Shown here piece by piece: positions 12,041 through 23,957 of a stretch of 64,000 bases of DNA; position 1 is the stretch's first letter, and each line of letters starts with the position of its first letter. The stretch lies in the NCBI GenBank assembly GCA_030765055.1, contig CM060947.1, forward strand, positions 225,055,625-225,119,624, in the 5' to 3' direction. A model generated the notes under the pieces. That model made no database searches. It worked only from the letters and a program-made list of their open reading frames with translations, and was not told where the DNA came from. This DNA is from Mantis religiosa (taxonomy: Eukaryota; Arthropoda; Insecta; Mantodea; Mantidae). Both the position numbers and the translations under genes were made by a program.

Positions 12041-12923
12041 TTGTTGAGTCCAGAGGTTCTACTCCCATTAGTCCTGGACCAAGACCCGGGCCTCTGTCGA
12101 CCAGAGAGTATCCGAGCTGTCCCAAAGGGCACCCCGCCCCAGGGGCCTACTTCGGTAGGTACGGGTTTGGCACACCCGGGGTCCCGAGCCAACAGTCTCC
12201 CTCGTGTGGGCTCCTCTTCGTGGTTGAGGGAAACAGTCAACATGCCCACCCGCGTGTAGGCCGTGCGTGGAGACCCGTGGAGAAGGATTTTAGATTCTTT
12301 TCTAGTTTAGAGTTTAGGATATAGTGAACGAAATTTTTAGTAGGTTTTGATTGAAGTCTTTCATGTACGTGTATTTTTAATAGGTTTTGTTACACTTGTA
12401 TAGCTTTTAGAAAGTTTTATATCTGGCTTTTGCCATGATTAGTTTTTTAAAGGGCGCTGATGACCGCTGTAGTTGAGCGCCCTTATATATATATATATAA
12501 ATAATCACCAAAGGGCACCCGGCGTCCTCCCTGGGGCTTTCCATAGAGCAAGACCTGGGTTACTAACAAGCCACCCCCCATCTGGTCCAAGGACACAAGA
12601 TGGGATGGAAGTGGATACGCCACTTACATGCGCCAACACTAAAGTGGGCGTCTGGTGATCTAGCACACCTACTAGCAATGCTGGCTAGTACGCGGGAATA
12701 TATGGCTTCCCTCAACCCCGTCCGGAGATGTACCCGATCTCCCACGGGTATCGGGAACCACTGCCCCCTCGAGTCCAGCCCAATCCGAACAACTCGCATT
12801 CAGGGAGGGGCTCGAATGTTCGGCCCGAGGTTCCTCTAGTAACGTCAGAGGTACCACGTGTGCTAGGGGTCCGCAGCGCCCGCACCACGACAGCTGAAGG
12901 AGACGGATCCCCTCCCCTCCGCC

Positions 12924-12925
<2 letters not shown>
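12041..12925 (-). mobile_element. Retroelement family X, copy 1, with a nested insertion
   Basis: Homologous along its length to 29827-30367 (opposite orientation) and in part to 57158-57418. All three copies share the end that reads CTAATGGGAGTAGAACCTCT. Only the other end varies, so the shared end is taken as the 3' end of a 5'-truncating retroelement. The copy is enclosed by AC microsatellites. A 373-bp insertion (12135-12507) interrupts it. It is strongly GC-rich and carries no recognised protein. Confidence 0.7.
12135..12507 (+). mobile_element. LINE 3' end nested in family X copy 1
   Basis: Absent from the X copy at 30 kb and flanked by an exact 13-bp duplication, CCAAAGGGCACCC (12122-12134 and 12508-12520). 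It ends in a perfect 7-bp-stem hairpin, GGGCGCT at 12452-12458 pairing with AGCGCCC at 12476-12482, followed by a TTATATATATATAT tail. A 3'-terminal stem-loop plus a short-repeat tail is typical of several non-LTR retrotransposon clades. It is therefore read as a severely 5'-truncated LINE, although a SINE that borrowed a LINE tail is also possible. Confidence 0.75.
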
Positions 12926-12962
<37 letters not shown>

Positions 12963-12972
12963 TACATACACA
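12926..12972 (+). repeat. (AC)n / (ACAT)n microsatellite
   Basis: A CA tract followed by CATACATACATAC, lying exactly between family X copy 1 and the 3' end of the LINE at 12973-13753. Confidence 0.95.
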
Positions 12973-13753
12973 CGCAAGGCCCTGGCAGGCTGTTTACAGC
13001 CATAAGCAGCGTCCCCACCAAGGTTTTGAGCTTAACCGCAGGTTGGAAATTTTGATGGATGCAGAATGGGGTGGGATTTTTTGATTTCAGGAAAGATTGC
13101 GAGGTAGCTTGATTGCTCTTCTAACTTTGATCAGGATGCAATACCATTTTTGTTACACCCTGGTGTTTGTAAATTTAAAGTGGGATACTTTTGAAGCCAA
13201 GCAGCTCATTGGATGATTTGGAGCCCAGCTTTTGCTGCTGCTCCGATTAACTCCAGTATTACCTCGGGAGCCCGCATGCCATGCGGGGTACACCGAAAAG
13301 CCTGAAACGGCGTCTTGTTTGGTCGTTATCTCCTAGAGACCGAACCAGGGCGCTTCTATAAGTTGGTAGTTTAGCATAAAATTTTGTAGCCCGGCGCCTA
13401 ATTTCGTCCTCCACATATGGGAGAAGAGAGGCTTCGTGAAGCAATCTGACGGGAAGGAACGACCTACAGAATAGATGGATCGGAGTCCTCTATTCTTCGC
13501 ACGCTGAAGATATGCGAGCCAGCTATCTGCGGCCATACCCCAGATCTCACAAGCGTATAACGTGAGTGGGATCACGAGCGCCCGAAAGAGGTGTAACTTT
13601 AAGCGGACTGGCATCGAGATCGAACTCAGCATTGGGTACAAGGAGGCAATAGACCCCTGAACCGGCAGGATAAGTCGTGTTATATATAGGGGACGAACTG
13701 CCAATAATTTGGTGCAAGTCAAACCCTCTCTCCTTAAAGACATATTCATTCAC
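12973..13753 (-). pseudogene. Jockey-like LINE, reverse transcriptase C-terminal part and 3' UTR
   Basis: On the minus strand the frame from about 13670 reads IASLYPML, VRLKLHLFRALVIPL, LYACEIWGMAADSW and NRGLRSIYSVGRSFPSD. It then shifts frame near 13440 to LLHEASLLPYVEDEIRRRA, TYRSALVRSLGDND and a stop near 13259. This is the region after the RT palm in Jockey-group elements. The copy at 61.8-62.8 kb is the same family: both proteins align throughout, and both 3' UTRs contain ACACCAGGGTG, TTGCATCCTG and a terminal inverted CTG..CAGCC motif. The 5' part, including the YADD motif, is missing. Confidence 0.85.
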
Positions 13754-16700
13754 GGGAGGGGTAGGTGTGGTTAGTAGGTTCTATCTGATTGTTGATGGAA
13801 CAGATAGAAAGAACAGTGTGAGGCCCATTTTATATATTCTAAACTTATTAATATACTCAATTTTTCAACTATTATATCACTCAAAATTAGAATTTTGGAT
13901 TCAGCTTAGAGCGGGTACGTTGTTGAACGGTAACATGCGTTACCGTGGCCTCACAGAGCTTCTCAGGGTGAGTTCGGGTTCATTTGTAGTGCAGAATTCC
14001 TGGATCGTTGCTCTCAGGGATGGTATACACTATGACTGGTTCGTTTCTGTTATTGCTTTACTCCCTCTCGCCTTTCCTCTGTTAATGGTACCTCCCGCAC
14101 TCACTTGCACACACATACGCCGTCCCTGCGGTAAATTCAGAACCACACATTTCTCTGCAACCAGCAACTCCACTTTCTACCTATCCGTGTCTGGCGACTT
14201 CCTGACCATGAGTGTCCACCTGTCGAAGAACATTGCACTGGGCTTGCGACTAACCGTAAATTATTACCCCTCAGTTGTGGTTATTTTCTCCCTAGCCTTT
14301 TTGTTCGTTTTTCGGTCAAGTTTCGACAAAAACAACTCTTGCATTTCTTGCCTCTTGTTGCTTACAATATCTCTAGTTTTACAAATGATCCTTATTTGCT
14401 ATTTTTACCCTCATTATCCTATTACTTGAATATTCCTCATTATTATAAACTCATTACTGCATTGAATATACTTCAAGTTGTAAACTTAGAGTATTTTAGA
14501 GCAATCCTTAGTTTAGACGAACAAATAGCTAAACATATTCAGAAAATAATAAGATAATAAGAAAAGTAAGATTGTGTCTGATATGGAACATTACTGGGTT
14601 ACATTTCTCAAGAAATAAAAATAATTACATGCTCTTAGAAGCGGACAGCAAACATAACAACCTGAGACTATATTTTTCGATATGTTTAGTCCTCCTCTTC
14701 TTCAAAGGGCTATCCTCTTTCCTAAAGTTTGACACCTAAAAATGCAATGCGAATATTTCGTCATAAATACACACTTTTGATGCCTCTGAATTAAAACCTT
14801 TTTAGAAAATATGTGTTGATCAGCATAACGGCTCAACATTACACTCGAAATTAAGTTTAGTAAGTTCCCAGTATGCAATACATAGTTTTTTTTAAAGGGC
14901 ATCCCTTCTATCTGGATTATTTTACTAGAAATATGCTTAATGACACTTGATTATACTTTAAGATTCTGTCAACAGAACCTGAGTAGCTGTTTAGTTGGAA
15001 GAAATTTTATACAATCCTTTATGGTTGCTAAATATTTAGCAATAGACAAAAACTACTGTCGCCTCTAAGGCTCCTAGTATTATCTATCACCCACGGAAGT
15101 AATCTTGACTCTCACAATTTCTGAAGTAGAGGCATCTAGATGGAATAGCTACATCCGATAATAGAGTGATAATAGCAAGTATGGCGGAGGGATGAGAAGA
15201 CCTACAGCTTTTACTTTAGACTCCGAACCACGTTAGAGATATTTCATAGTTGGCTTGGACATAGTCGACTTAAAATCGCAATGACAGATATCGAATTAGA
15301 AGCCTCAAGACGAACAAAATCATTGAAATATCCAGCTACTTCCTACAAAAGTAAATTAAGACTCTTTAAACAGAGTTTTCTAAGAACTTTTCAAAAGTTT
15401 TGTAATTTTTAAAAATCCTAAATATCTGCATGGAAACAGCGTTGGATTTGAAAGCCGGTGGTGCCCAGTTTTTAATCACTTGGCTATTGCTTTCGTCTAC
15501 GGACCTAAAACAAAACGTGTAATACAGCTACTTCTGCAAAGCTTTATCTTAAATGAAATGAAGCGGGAGTATGGATTTGGTTTCAAATTAATGGTGTGAT
15601 GCAAATTTTAAAAATTGTAGCAAAACTATAATCCATTAATTCATTATTTACGAATCTAAAAGTACGGCCCTGTCTGGTTGTTTAGGTTAACCATCCCCCG
15701 AGTCTAAGTTACCTCGCAAGACAAGAGCACTACCCCATTTGAGAGGACTTTCAGTCTCCAAGGAGAACATTTAAAATGTCATCTCAATGTTGAGGGACTT
15801 AGCAGCCGATGTCGAGCAAAGACGCTATCCGTCTCTCAAGGGGCTCTATCGATATTTTTCCGCTAGGCAAGTGGAGCATTTGATGAGATTTCCAGCTCAG
15901 CAGACATGTTCTCAATCAAAACGTTTACCTTTAAAATTTAAACGAAATTGTGCCACATTCACATTGAATGCGATGCGCAGGATTGTTAAATCAAGTTAAC
16001 GATTTGTTCGATTACGTCACTTTATAATTTTTGTTAAACAACCTTTCTCTTTCAAAACATCTGAATACAGCGATAACATCATCAAATAAACTACTGTGAT
16101 TTGTTTTAAGGATTTCTGTTAATTAATTGCATTTCTTTTGTGGCTATATTTGACTATAAGTAGCTTCAGGTAGTATGTTTATTTCTGTACGTTTACCTGA
16201 AGTAGATCGAGAAAGCATTGATTACTACAAAATTCGTATAAGAGCTTTCATATCACGGAAAAGTAATGTTTAGAAACAATGCCGTTTGGGCATCGCCCCC
16301 TCGTCCTTGTGTGTGTCCTTTATTCCGATTGAACCTTTAGATAACTATTTTAAAATTTTGCAGATTCAACGTACTGCTGAAAAGGAAAAGCGTTAATGTG
16401 TATTAAATTCGGATAATGTTCTTTCTGTTTATCTCCAATACTATTGTATTTATTCACCTTACATTTTGAATGTAAATTACACAACAGCATAATTTTGACT
16501 CTTTGTTAATGAATAAGTGTTCTTGGGGTTTAAAACTGTAACTTCCGCCATGAATTTCTGAAAGCATTTTAATAAATGTTCTATTAAAAGCTATTTTATA
16601 ACTATTTCGAGTTAAATGATTAAATTTTACAAAACATAATCATGTCGTGAGGTATGATCCCTGAGGGTTACCCTTTTGGTTTTGCATTTTCTTTACTATG

Positions 16701-16803
16701 CCCTAAGTATTACATTTCTCCAATAATTTGATATGCTTTCATAGGAAATATGTGTTCTGAGGCTTTGAGGAATCCAAAACTGTATTTCTATATCTTTTTA
16801 ACT
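13754..16803. other. No recognised gene; one long plus-strand open frame
   Basis: A stop-free plus frame runs from 13677 to 14429. Its first part is antisense to the LINE. The first ATG clear of the LINE is at 13935, giving about 164 codons rich in hydrophobic residues with no recognised domain. 15660-16000 is less AT-rich but shows nothing identifiable. The rest is AT-rich. Confidence 0.35.
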
Positions 16804-17030
16804 TACGTCCTCCTACGTTAAATCACATCGGACGGTTAATTAATCGGGTGAAAGGATGCTCAAATGAGTCCAAGGTTCATGGAGCTTAGAGTTACCCTAC
16901 ATTGGTCTTGAAGGATAAGGTAAAACCCCGGCAAAAACATTATCCAGATAACTCACCCTGACCGAGATTCGAACTCGGCATCTCTTGAACGCGAGGCAGA
17001 CACGCTACCATCTACTCTACCAAGTAGGGC
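16804..17030 (-). repeat. tRNA-derived SINE, full-length copy D
   Basis: Complete copy in reverse orientation. The tail begins ACGTCCTCCTACG and the body contains GGAGCTTAGAGTTACC and TCACCCTGACCGAG. The B box reads GATTCGAACTC on this strand, and the head ends in GACACGCTACCATC. It diverges moderately from copy A. Confidence 0.85.
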
Positions 17031-19461
17031 CCGTATTTCTAGTAAAAGATGTATGTGTCAATGTATATTTTTTGAATAACATAATTTAAAAAATCATATA
17101 TCGGGCAAATACCTAATTTGATTTTAGTTCTACATACTTCAAAATGAGATCCGAAGGGTTTAAATCTTCGGTCAATTGTACTAGAAATGAAGAAAATTGC
17201 TATTTATATAGCTCTCACCATTTCGGTTAAAATTCCTATGCTTCAGATTTTTGCATGATCAAATGTACATACATTTTGAGTTTTATCCAAATACCCTTTG
17301 AAGACTTCTTCATTCTGAATGAGTTTCTTAAAATTTAAAACCGTAACATATAAAACCCCAGCAGGTAAAAGTGTAGCTCAAGCTGCAGAGTAAAATCTCA
17401 AGCTCACAGAGTATCTCGAGAGCCTTCCTGTTTTGTTTGCCTTTCCCCCTTGCCATTTTGATTTTTGTCACACGATGATAGAAAATTTAGAAGCCATCAT
17501 ATTACGTTCTACTTTTTAAAGCCACTTATCGTTTTTGTCTTACTGTATCCTCCTTGCACATACTTCATGTAAATCTGTAATGTAAAATAAATGATGAATC
17601 AAGATTTTTATGAAATTCCGGGCTCCCGAAATGAGATTTATATATTTTTTAAAGATTTTGGTTTAGTCAAAAATGGCTAACGACTAATTAAAATACCATA
17701 TATTTAAGATATTTACAATAAAACTAAAATTACAGCACAAATTTTCTGGGAGTAACCTATAAAGTCGACGTCGAAAATACTGTTGAATTTTCATGTATAA
17801 ATATAAACCAATAGACAGTAATACACTGCATATGGTAACGTAGACCGCTTAAAAGAGTAAAATTTGTTTTAGAAACTTTTTGGTAACATAAGCCATTTCC
17901 AAGTTACCCTTTGTTACCTAGTAGTTCGAATCGATTAATATTTTGCGATTATTTAAAAAGTTCGGTCAGTTTTCAATTGTTTCTCGTGATTGAAAGCAAA
18001 GGTAGGAATTCAAGGTCAACAAATACTGCTCTGGTCATAAACATTTTGACTATCGCTATTTCCTTTGTATCCATAGCATATGTCCACATGGACATTTCTG
18101 AAAAAAAAATTATTTTGACTAAGAGATAATATTAACACCAGTGTCCCGGAATTCCTGAATGGAGCGGTCTTTTGAGAACTAAAAGCCTTCCTCATGGGTC
18201 ATGTACTAGCCCACCAACTTGGAATGAAGTCAGCATCTCACCAATTCAGTCACCTAGATCACCAAGATTTCGTAAGATTAGTCATAATAAATTATGAATG
18301 TTACACGTAAAATTTTCAATTAATGCTTTAGGTTATAAGACATGCATTTGGATCTGCAGTGTGTAGTTATGTACCTTTTATTCAATGCCAGCTATCAACT
18401 TCACGACTATCAGGATTTCTCCCTGACAACGTGAAATTAAAGCTGAAAACTTAAGTTGAGCCGCCTGTAAGTTGCAGCTAAGTGTGTTCGGTGGAAACAA
18501 GGAAATGAAATGCAGGATCTAAATAGACCTAGTCAGCAAAGCTCCTCTCTCAGAGAGAGGGGATATGGAGCAAGAGAGTGGCAGACTGAAAATATCTGAG
18601 CAGTTGACACAGTAAACGTGCACAGCTACACATTTAGCTAGTCATGTGTTACTTACGCAAACAGCATAAAGGTTTTATGTTATAATTTTGCAGGCGTTCT
18701 AAACGGCAAAAGTGATTCTTGGAGCACCGAAATTGGGCCCTAGAGGTCCTTTTTGTTGGCTTTCGGCTGAGACTGCATTAGCGGGGAGTCCTCATTAGGA
18801 TTCCGGAGCGCTGCACTTAGCAAATACGTCCACTTTAACTTTTATCACGGCAAAGACGGAGCTTGCTTGTAAAATGCAGTATTAAAAAAGAAAACGGTGA
18901 GTCGGAAACGGCAGTAAAGCGGGAACTGGTCGATTACCCGCGTCTTTATTGCCGTGGTCTGTGCTTGCATTGCATCCCAACCGTTCAGATAAGCACACAT
19001 GTGTCTGTAAATCACCAACATGCTTTTGTTATTGCTTCTATAATAATCACATGGATCAAACGGCAACAGAGAAACACATTACTTTGTTGTAAAACAGAAC
19101 TAATAACAACCAGGTGACTTATGACCTTACTTTATTGTATTACACTTGATACTGCTTTTCTTGGGAAAGTTGTTTGAAAATCATACCTGTTTCTCTTTGT
19201 GAGTAAAATAGAGGACCACTTCCCAATATTTAACCAAAAATATCGTTTTAAAAGGCAAACATTATCATCATCATTATTATACCTTTACCTTTTTTTAACT
19301 GAGCAGGTCATATTAGATGATCAATAAATGGAATGTATAAAATGAAGCTTACATGAGACCGGACCCCTAATATTTGGATGTTTGGAATATTTATTTTCTG
19401 TACCTTAGAAAGATATGAAACAAAGGAATCCCTCATCCCAAGCTATCCATTATATGGAATA
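17031..19461. other. No recognised gene
   Basis: Mostly AT-rich. An 8-bp perfect hairpin with a one-base loop lies at 18544-18560. A weak inverted similarity (CACGGCAAAGACG near 18846 against CGTCTTTATTGCCGTG near 18942) was noted but has no clear element edges. Confidence 0.4.
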
Positions 19462-19463
19462 TA

Positions 19464-20364
19464 CGAGGGCTGTTCAATTAAGAATGACCTTTTTTATTTT
19501 TCTTACAGCATACCTTTACTCATCCTTATAATTTTGATGGTCCTTCTCAAAATAGTCTCCCCTGAATATGCGATGCACTTGTCCCAGCGTTTCTGCCAGT
19601 CTTCAAAGACATGCTGGAACCCATTTTTTGAGAGATCCTTCAAAATTGCATCCGCAGACTCCACCACTGCTTCTGATGATAATAGATAATGCCTACCACG
19701 AAGGCGTTTCTTCAAGTTAGGGAATAGAAAAAAGTCACATGGGGCTAAATCCGGAATACAGGGAGGATGAGGAATGCACTTCAGGTTGATTTTTGTAAGA
19801 CATTCAGCAACAACATTGGCAATGTGTGGCCGCGCACTATCGTGGTGCATCATCCAGCCTGCTTTACGGAAATGTGGTCTTCTGTGCCTAATATGGACTT
19901 GCAATGTTTTCAGGACATCCTTGTAGTATTGTCTAGTTACTGATGTGTGTGCAGGTACAACATGCTGATAAACCACTCCATGAATATCAAAGAATGAGAT
20001 GACCATAACTTTCCCAGCAGAAGCAACCACTTTTGATTTTTTGGGGGTTGGTGATGAATGAGATTTCCACACTGAGCTTTGCTGTTTGCCAAGTTTCATT
20101 AGCAGTGATTACGTTTGACAGAATCTCCGGATCTTCCTCTAACATCAACTTTAACTGCAGGTTACCTCCATTGCAGCGGTAGGCGATATTGAACATGTCT
20201 GAACTTCCTTGGTTCTCACAGGTAGGGACCAGAAGTGCCAACAATGAAACTACTACGACGTGTTTGTTTTACATTAAGCTAACAGAATATAATAAGTTTG
20301 AATTATAGTGCGAAAAATTATGAGCGTAAAAAATTTATAATCATTCTTTACTGAACAGCCCTCG
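19464..20364 (-). mobile_element. Mariner element, 0.9 kb, 5' deleted
   Basis: The ends CGAGGGCTGTTCAATTAAG (19464 on) and its inverted partner CTGAACAGCCCTCG (to 20364) form the TIRs, each flanked outside by TA. At about 901 bp it is shorter than the usual 1.3 kb because the sequence for the DNA-binding half of the transposase is missing. Confidence 0.88.
19503..20244 (-). pseudogene. Mariner transposase, catalytic half, inactivated
   Basis: The catalytic domain is well preserved in two overlapping frames. The upstream frame holds EDPEILSNVITANETW, where the first catalytic Asp of the usual GDETW motif is Asn. A frame change near the end of that motif leads to SFFDIHGVVYQHVVP, HHDSARPHIA (second Asp) and IPDLAPCDFFLFPNL (third Asp), then a C-terminal helix region. 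The spacing between the second and third Asp is 34 residues, the mariner DD34D signature. The missing N-terminus, the Asp-to-Asn change and the frameshift make it inactive. Confidence 0.88.
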
Positions 20365-20366
20365 TA

Positions 20367-21182
20367 TTTCGAAGGTTTAGATTCTCTAAAAATAGTGATT
20401 AACAAAAATAGCAAAACTGTGTTAAAGAGACCATGGTCAAAATCTCTTGAAATAGCTGCGTAATCCTATTCATTCGGGGAAATTCGGTATAATCTACATG
20501 AAAAAGTTACAGCAATAGACAACCACAGATCACACAGAAAAGTTGTGCTACACATATGACCTTCTTTATGCATTCTTCAACTATTTTTACATATTGTTAT
20601 ATTTGTCGTCATACTTAAGCCAAGCATTTGTAGAAATTTTATAATGACATACACTTCTTCAGTACAACAGACTACAGTCAAATCTTGTACGGCCTGGACG
20701 GAGTGACGACTTTATATGTGAGAAAAGTATAATATTGGAAATTAATAATTTAAGAAGAGATATCTTAAATAATTCGTTTCACCAAATTATGTAACAATTT
20801 TCTGTTGTAATGTAATCCACCTCTCCTTTGTTGTAGAACTTCGCCATATATCTTACGGTTTAAGTGTTGTGCAGATGTCATTCAGAATGAAGAAGACTTC
20901 AGAGACTACTCCTAAAGAATTCAACATATATAACTTCATTCTTCATGAAAACATGTTAAACAACTTAATTGAAAATGTTGATCTATTTTTCAGAAGAAAA
21001 AAAATTGTGGAACTTTCCTATTAAAGGTGAAATTGGTATTATTTCAAAACGGGTCTTCGTGTGACATCCTTAAAAGATACATAAATTAAGGACCACGCCT
21101 CAAAGGATGTATCTTCGATGAATCTTAACACCAAATTTTTGGATGAAATATAATACTACCTGTAAGTTCGTAGAACATAAAA
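20367..21182. other. AT-rich spacer between two mariners
   Basis: No gene or repeat termini recognised. Confidence 0.45.
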
Positions 21183-21184
21183 TA

Positions 21185-22452
21185 CGAGGGCTGATAAAGA
21201 AAGATTGAGACTTAAAGTTTCGTATCTGTAACATAAATATTTGAAAAGAGCGGGTTTTTGTGTATAATGTCGGTAGGCCACAGCACTCTCGTATTGGTAG
21301 GTTGGTAGTAATGCCCTATTTTGTAGACGCTATGTGCACTTCGCATACCAAACACTGGTGGTGACGTTAGAGGAGCAGTACAGCGCAATCAAATTCTGTT
21401 TTCGTTTAAACCATATAGCCAATGAAGCTTATGAAAAGTTGAATCAAGCATACAGTGAAGATGCACTATCTGGTACAACAGTGTTTAGATGGTTCAAGGA
21501 CTTCAAAGAAAGCCAGCTTGCCAGAAGCAAGGTGGGTTTGGTGTTTCTGCTGTGACTGAAGTCAATATTAACACAGCTGCTGAGATTGTCCGAAAGGATA
21601 GGCGTTTAACATTACGTAACCTGAGTGAAGTGTTGGAAATTTCATACGGCAGTTTGTTTACAATTATGGACGACCATCTCCATATGACTCGACTTTGTGT
21701 TCGTTGGGTGCCACGTCTGTTGACTCCCAAACAAAAGGCTGTGCGGAGACAAGCCGTGAGGCGCTGCATCTCTTTGCTGATGTAGGGGATGCATTTTTTA
21801 AATTGATTATCACCGGTGAAGTGTCATGGCTGCATCATTATGATTCTGAAGGAGACCAAGCAAGTACAGTGTGGAAATTACCAGGTTTTCTAGCACCAAA
21901 GCATGCAAAAGTTGTTCCATCTGCAGAGAAAGTGATGGTGATCACATTTTTTGACTGTAATGGAATGCTTTACCAGCATGCAGTTCCCCCTCACACTACT
22001 GTTACAGCAGCATACTACACGTCAGTATTGGCTACACTGAGGAAGCACACTGAAAAGAAACGACCAGAGCTTTCTCGGTTGGGTGGCAACTTCATCAAGA
22101 CAATGCATGGCCTCACGTCGCAAATCAAGTCATGCAGTTTCTGACTCGAGTCAGCATTACCTGTGTACCGCATCCACCTTATAGCTCCGATCTTGCACCC
22201 TTGACTTGTTTATTGCCATCACTAAAGTCAAAGCTTAGGGTATTCGATTTGAGAACTCTGAAGCAGTGTTCAAGAAAAGTGAGGCGATTCTCAAGGACCT
22301 GACAAAGAATGGTCTGCAGCACGTGTTCATAGACTGGCAGAGACGCTATACAAGTGCATTGAAGTAAGAGGGGATTACATTGAAAAGATCATGTAAACTT
22401 TGAATAGCTGTAATAAACATCTGTCGCAGTCTTCGTTGATCAGCAGCCCTCG
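21185..22452 (+). mobile_element. Mariner element of normal length
   Basis: TIRs begin CGAGGGCTG at 21185 and end CAGCCCTCG at 22452, with TA immediately outside both. The 1268-bp length is normal for mariner. Its termini start with the same nine bases as the mariner at 19464, but the next bases and the protein differ, and the two lie in opposite orientation 820 bp apart. Confidence 0.88.
21334..22396 (+). pseudogene. Mariner transposase, near full length, several frameshifts
   Basis: Order and motifs follow mariner: an N-terminal helix-turn-helix (EQYSAIKFCFRLNHIANEAYEKL, read in two parts, ending TTVFRWFKDFKE), a second HTH (RRLTLRNLSEVLEISYGS) and the linker CVRWVPRLLTPKQK. The catalytic domain follows, with ITGEVSW (first Asp replaced by Glu), ITFFDCNGMLYQHAVPP, and a damaged second-Asp region near 22095-22130. 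The C-terminus ends YKCIEVRGDYIEKIM. At least three frame changes and several stops disrupt it. Confidence 0.85.
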
Positions 22453-22454
22453 TA

Positions 22455-23424
22455 AGAGTACCGAGGAGTCCGCTTTTAATTGTTGAATTCTTCAGTACTT
22501 TGCTGATATTTATTTGATTCTCGCGATCATACAAAAAGAGCATGGAAATGCAATCTCGGCATATAGCTTCCAGTTCTTAACATTTGATTAAGCTGTCCCC
22601 TTTCATACAACAAAGTGCTTAATGTAGCTACAATCATAGGGCTAGTTTAACATTTGCAAATAACAACTAAAGGGTTAGGTTAACAAGAAACAAGTGCAGT
22701 GCACAATAAGGTTTAGTCAACCTACAATGTCACCGGGTAAACACAAACATAAATCGCTTAGAATACACGAAAAACTTAAAAACTATCGAAAGACTCAAAA
22801 ATGGTGCCTCTCTTGCGTGTGTATGTGCAGAATGAATCTGTATCTGATTTCAGATACATAATTTTCATTTCTGAAAATGTAATAAACGTCATTTCCAACG
22901 TTTCTTTTGTGAAAGAAACTTTTGTATGATGAAGTGTTGCATTAGATATTAGAATATGGCAAGACCAGTGCAAACATGTATAGATGCTGGCGGAGGACAC
23001 TTCCAACATTTTCTCTGAGATGTAAATAGTGTAATGTAATCTCCGAATTGTGTATTGTATTCTCCTAAAGTAGCACATGGGTAGTATTATTGGTTCAACA
23101 GTTATGGCATATTGAAGTGTTCAGGTCTATTTGGATCGCACTGTATTTTTGTTCTGATATATTCACAATTCTTCTCTATAGGGTTCATTTCACTTGATCC
23201 GGACTTTTGATAATCCGAACAACATTAAGCCGCAATTGGCCTGCATTAACGAGTTTTCACTGTATACAGTATATATTGCATATATGCATTGCTCATACAA
23301 TATGCATATTGTCACCCAATTATCGGAAAGCACGACCAACTGACAGCTGAGTAGGGGACCGGAAGCATTTAGACCACGCCTATCCATTTATCTTGGTCAC
23401 TAACTGAGGGGATGATTAGGGAAG
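22455..23424. other. No recognised gene; possible pogo-like terminus
   Basis: Around 23200-23265 the minus strand reads CAGTGAAAACTCGTTAATG and nearby GTTCGGATTATC, reminiscent of pogo/Tigger ends flanked by TA. No partner terminus was found, so no element is called. Confidence 0.3.
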
Positions 23425-23957
23425 TGTCACTGGCCGCTGGCCGCCTCTTTCCCCTCCCCCTGCCGTCTCGAACCTTCGTGATGATTTACTGAACCGCGAG
23501 ATTTCCAGAAACAGCGATATTCCTATAAAAAGGGGCTGCAGTGGCGAGTGAGTTCACCCCACTTAAAATCCACCCGTCATTCTGCAACATCCACATCCCG
23601 CCATTACGTGGTTAAGCTCTTCCCAGAGCAGGTACACGATTTGACCACCCTTCGGGCTGTTCCAAACAGCCCGCCAGCATCGAGTTGAGTTGAGTTGAGT
23701 GAGTTCAGTTCTTGGCGAGCAGCGTGAGGAGCGCCAAGTGAGCGAACGGATTGGAAGACTGTGTACGTGTATCAGAGGAGTTGCACGTAATTGCGATCGT
23801 GCAGTGGACCTGTGACAAACGAACTGATGAACTGTAATTGTGTGCATTACGAAATTCTGTGTAATCGGCAAGTGTTTCGACTGTAATTCGGTGGAAATAA
23901 AGAACATTTTGAGTTGTGCAATTGGACTTTTTAATTTCACGAACCCACAAAGTCACA
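23425..23957 (+). mobile_element. Solo LTR 2
   Basis: A retroviral-type LTR: begins TGTCACTGG, has a TATA box (CCTATAAAAAGGGG, TATA at 23524), a GAGTTGAGTTGAGTT repeat near 23686 and a polyadenylation signal AATAAA at 23896-23901. It ends GAACCCACAAAGTCACA. The last 50 bases are nearly the same as in the LTRs at 8.6, 40.9, 44.2 and 53.9 kb. No primer-binding site or gag/pol follows, so it is solo. Left flank GAAG and right flank ATAT do not match. Confidence 0.78.

Noticed and set aside
11876..12324. Overlapping frames of up to 130 codons across the AC repeat
   Set aside because: They arise from the dinucleotide repeat and the GC-rich element and are open on both strands.
18544..18560. Perfect 8-bp hairpin considered as a terminator
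   Set aside because: Intrinsic terminators are not expected in an insect genome, and no T run or gene adjoins.
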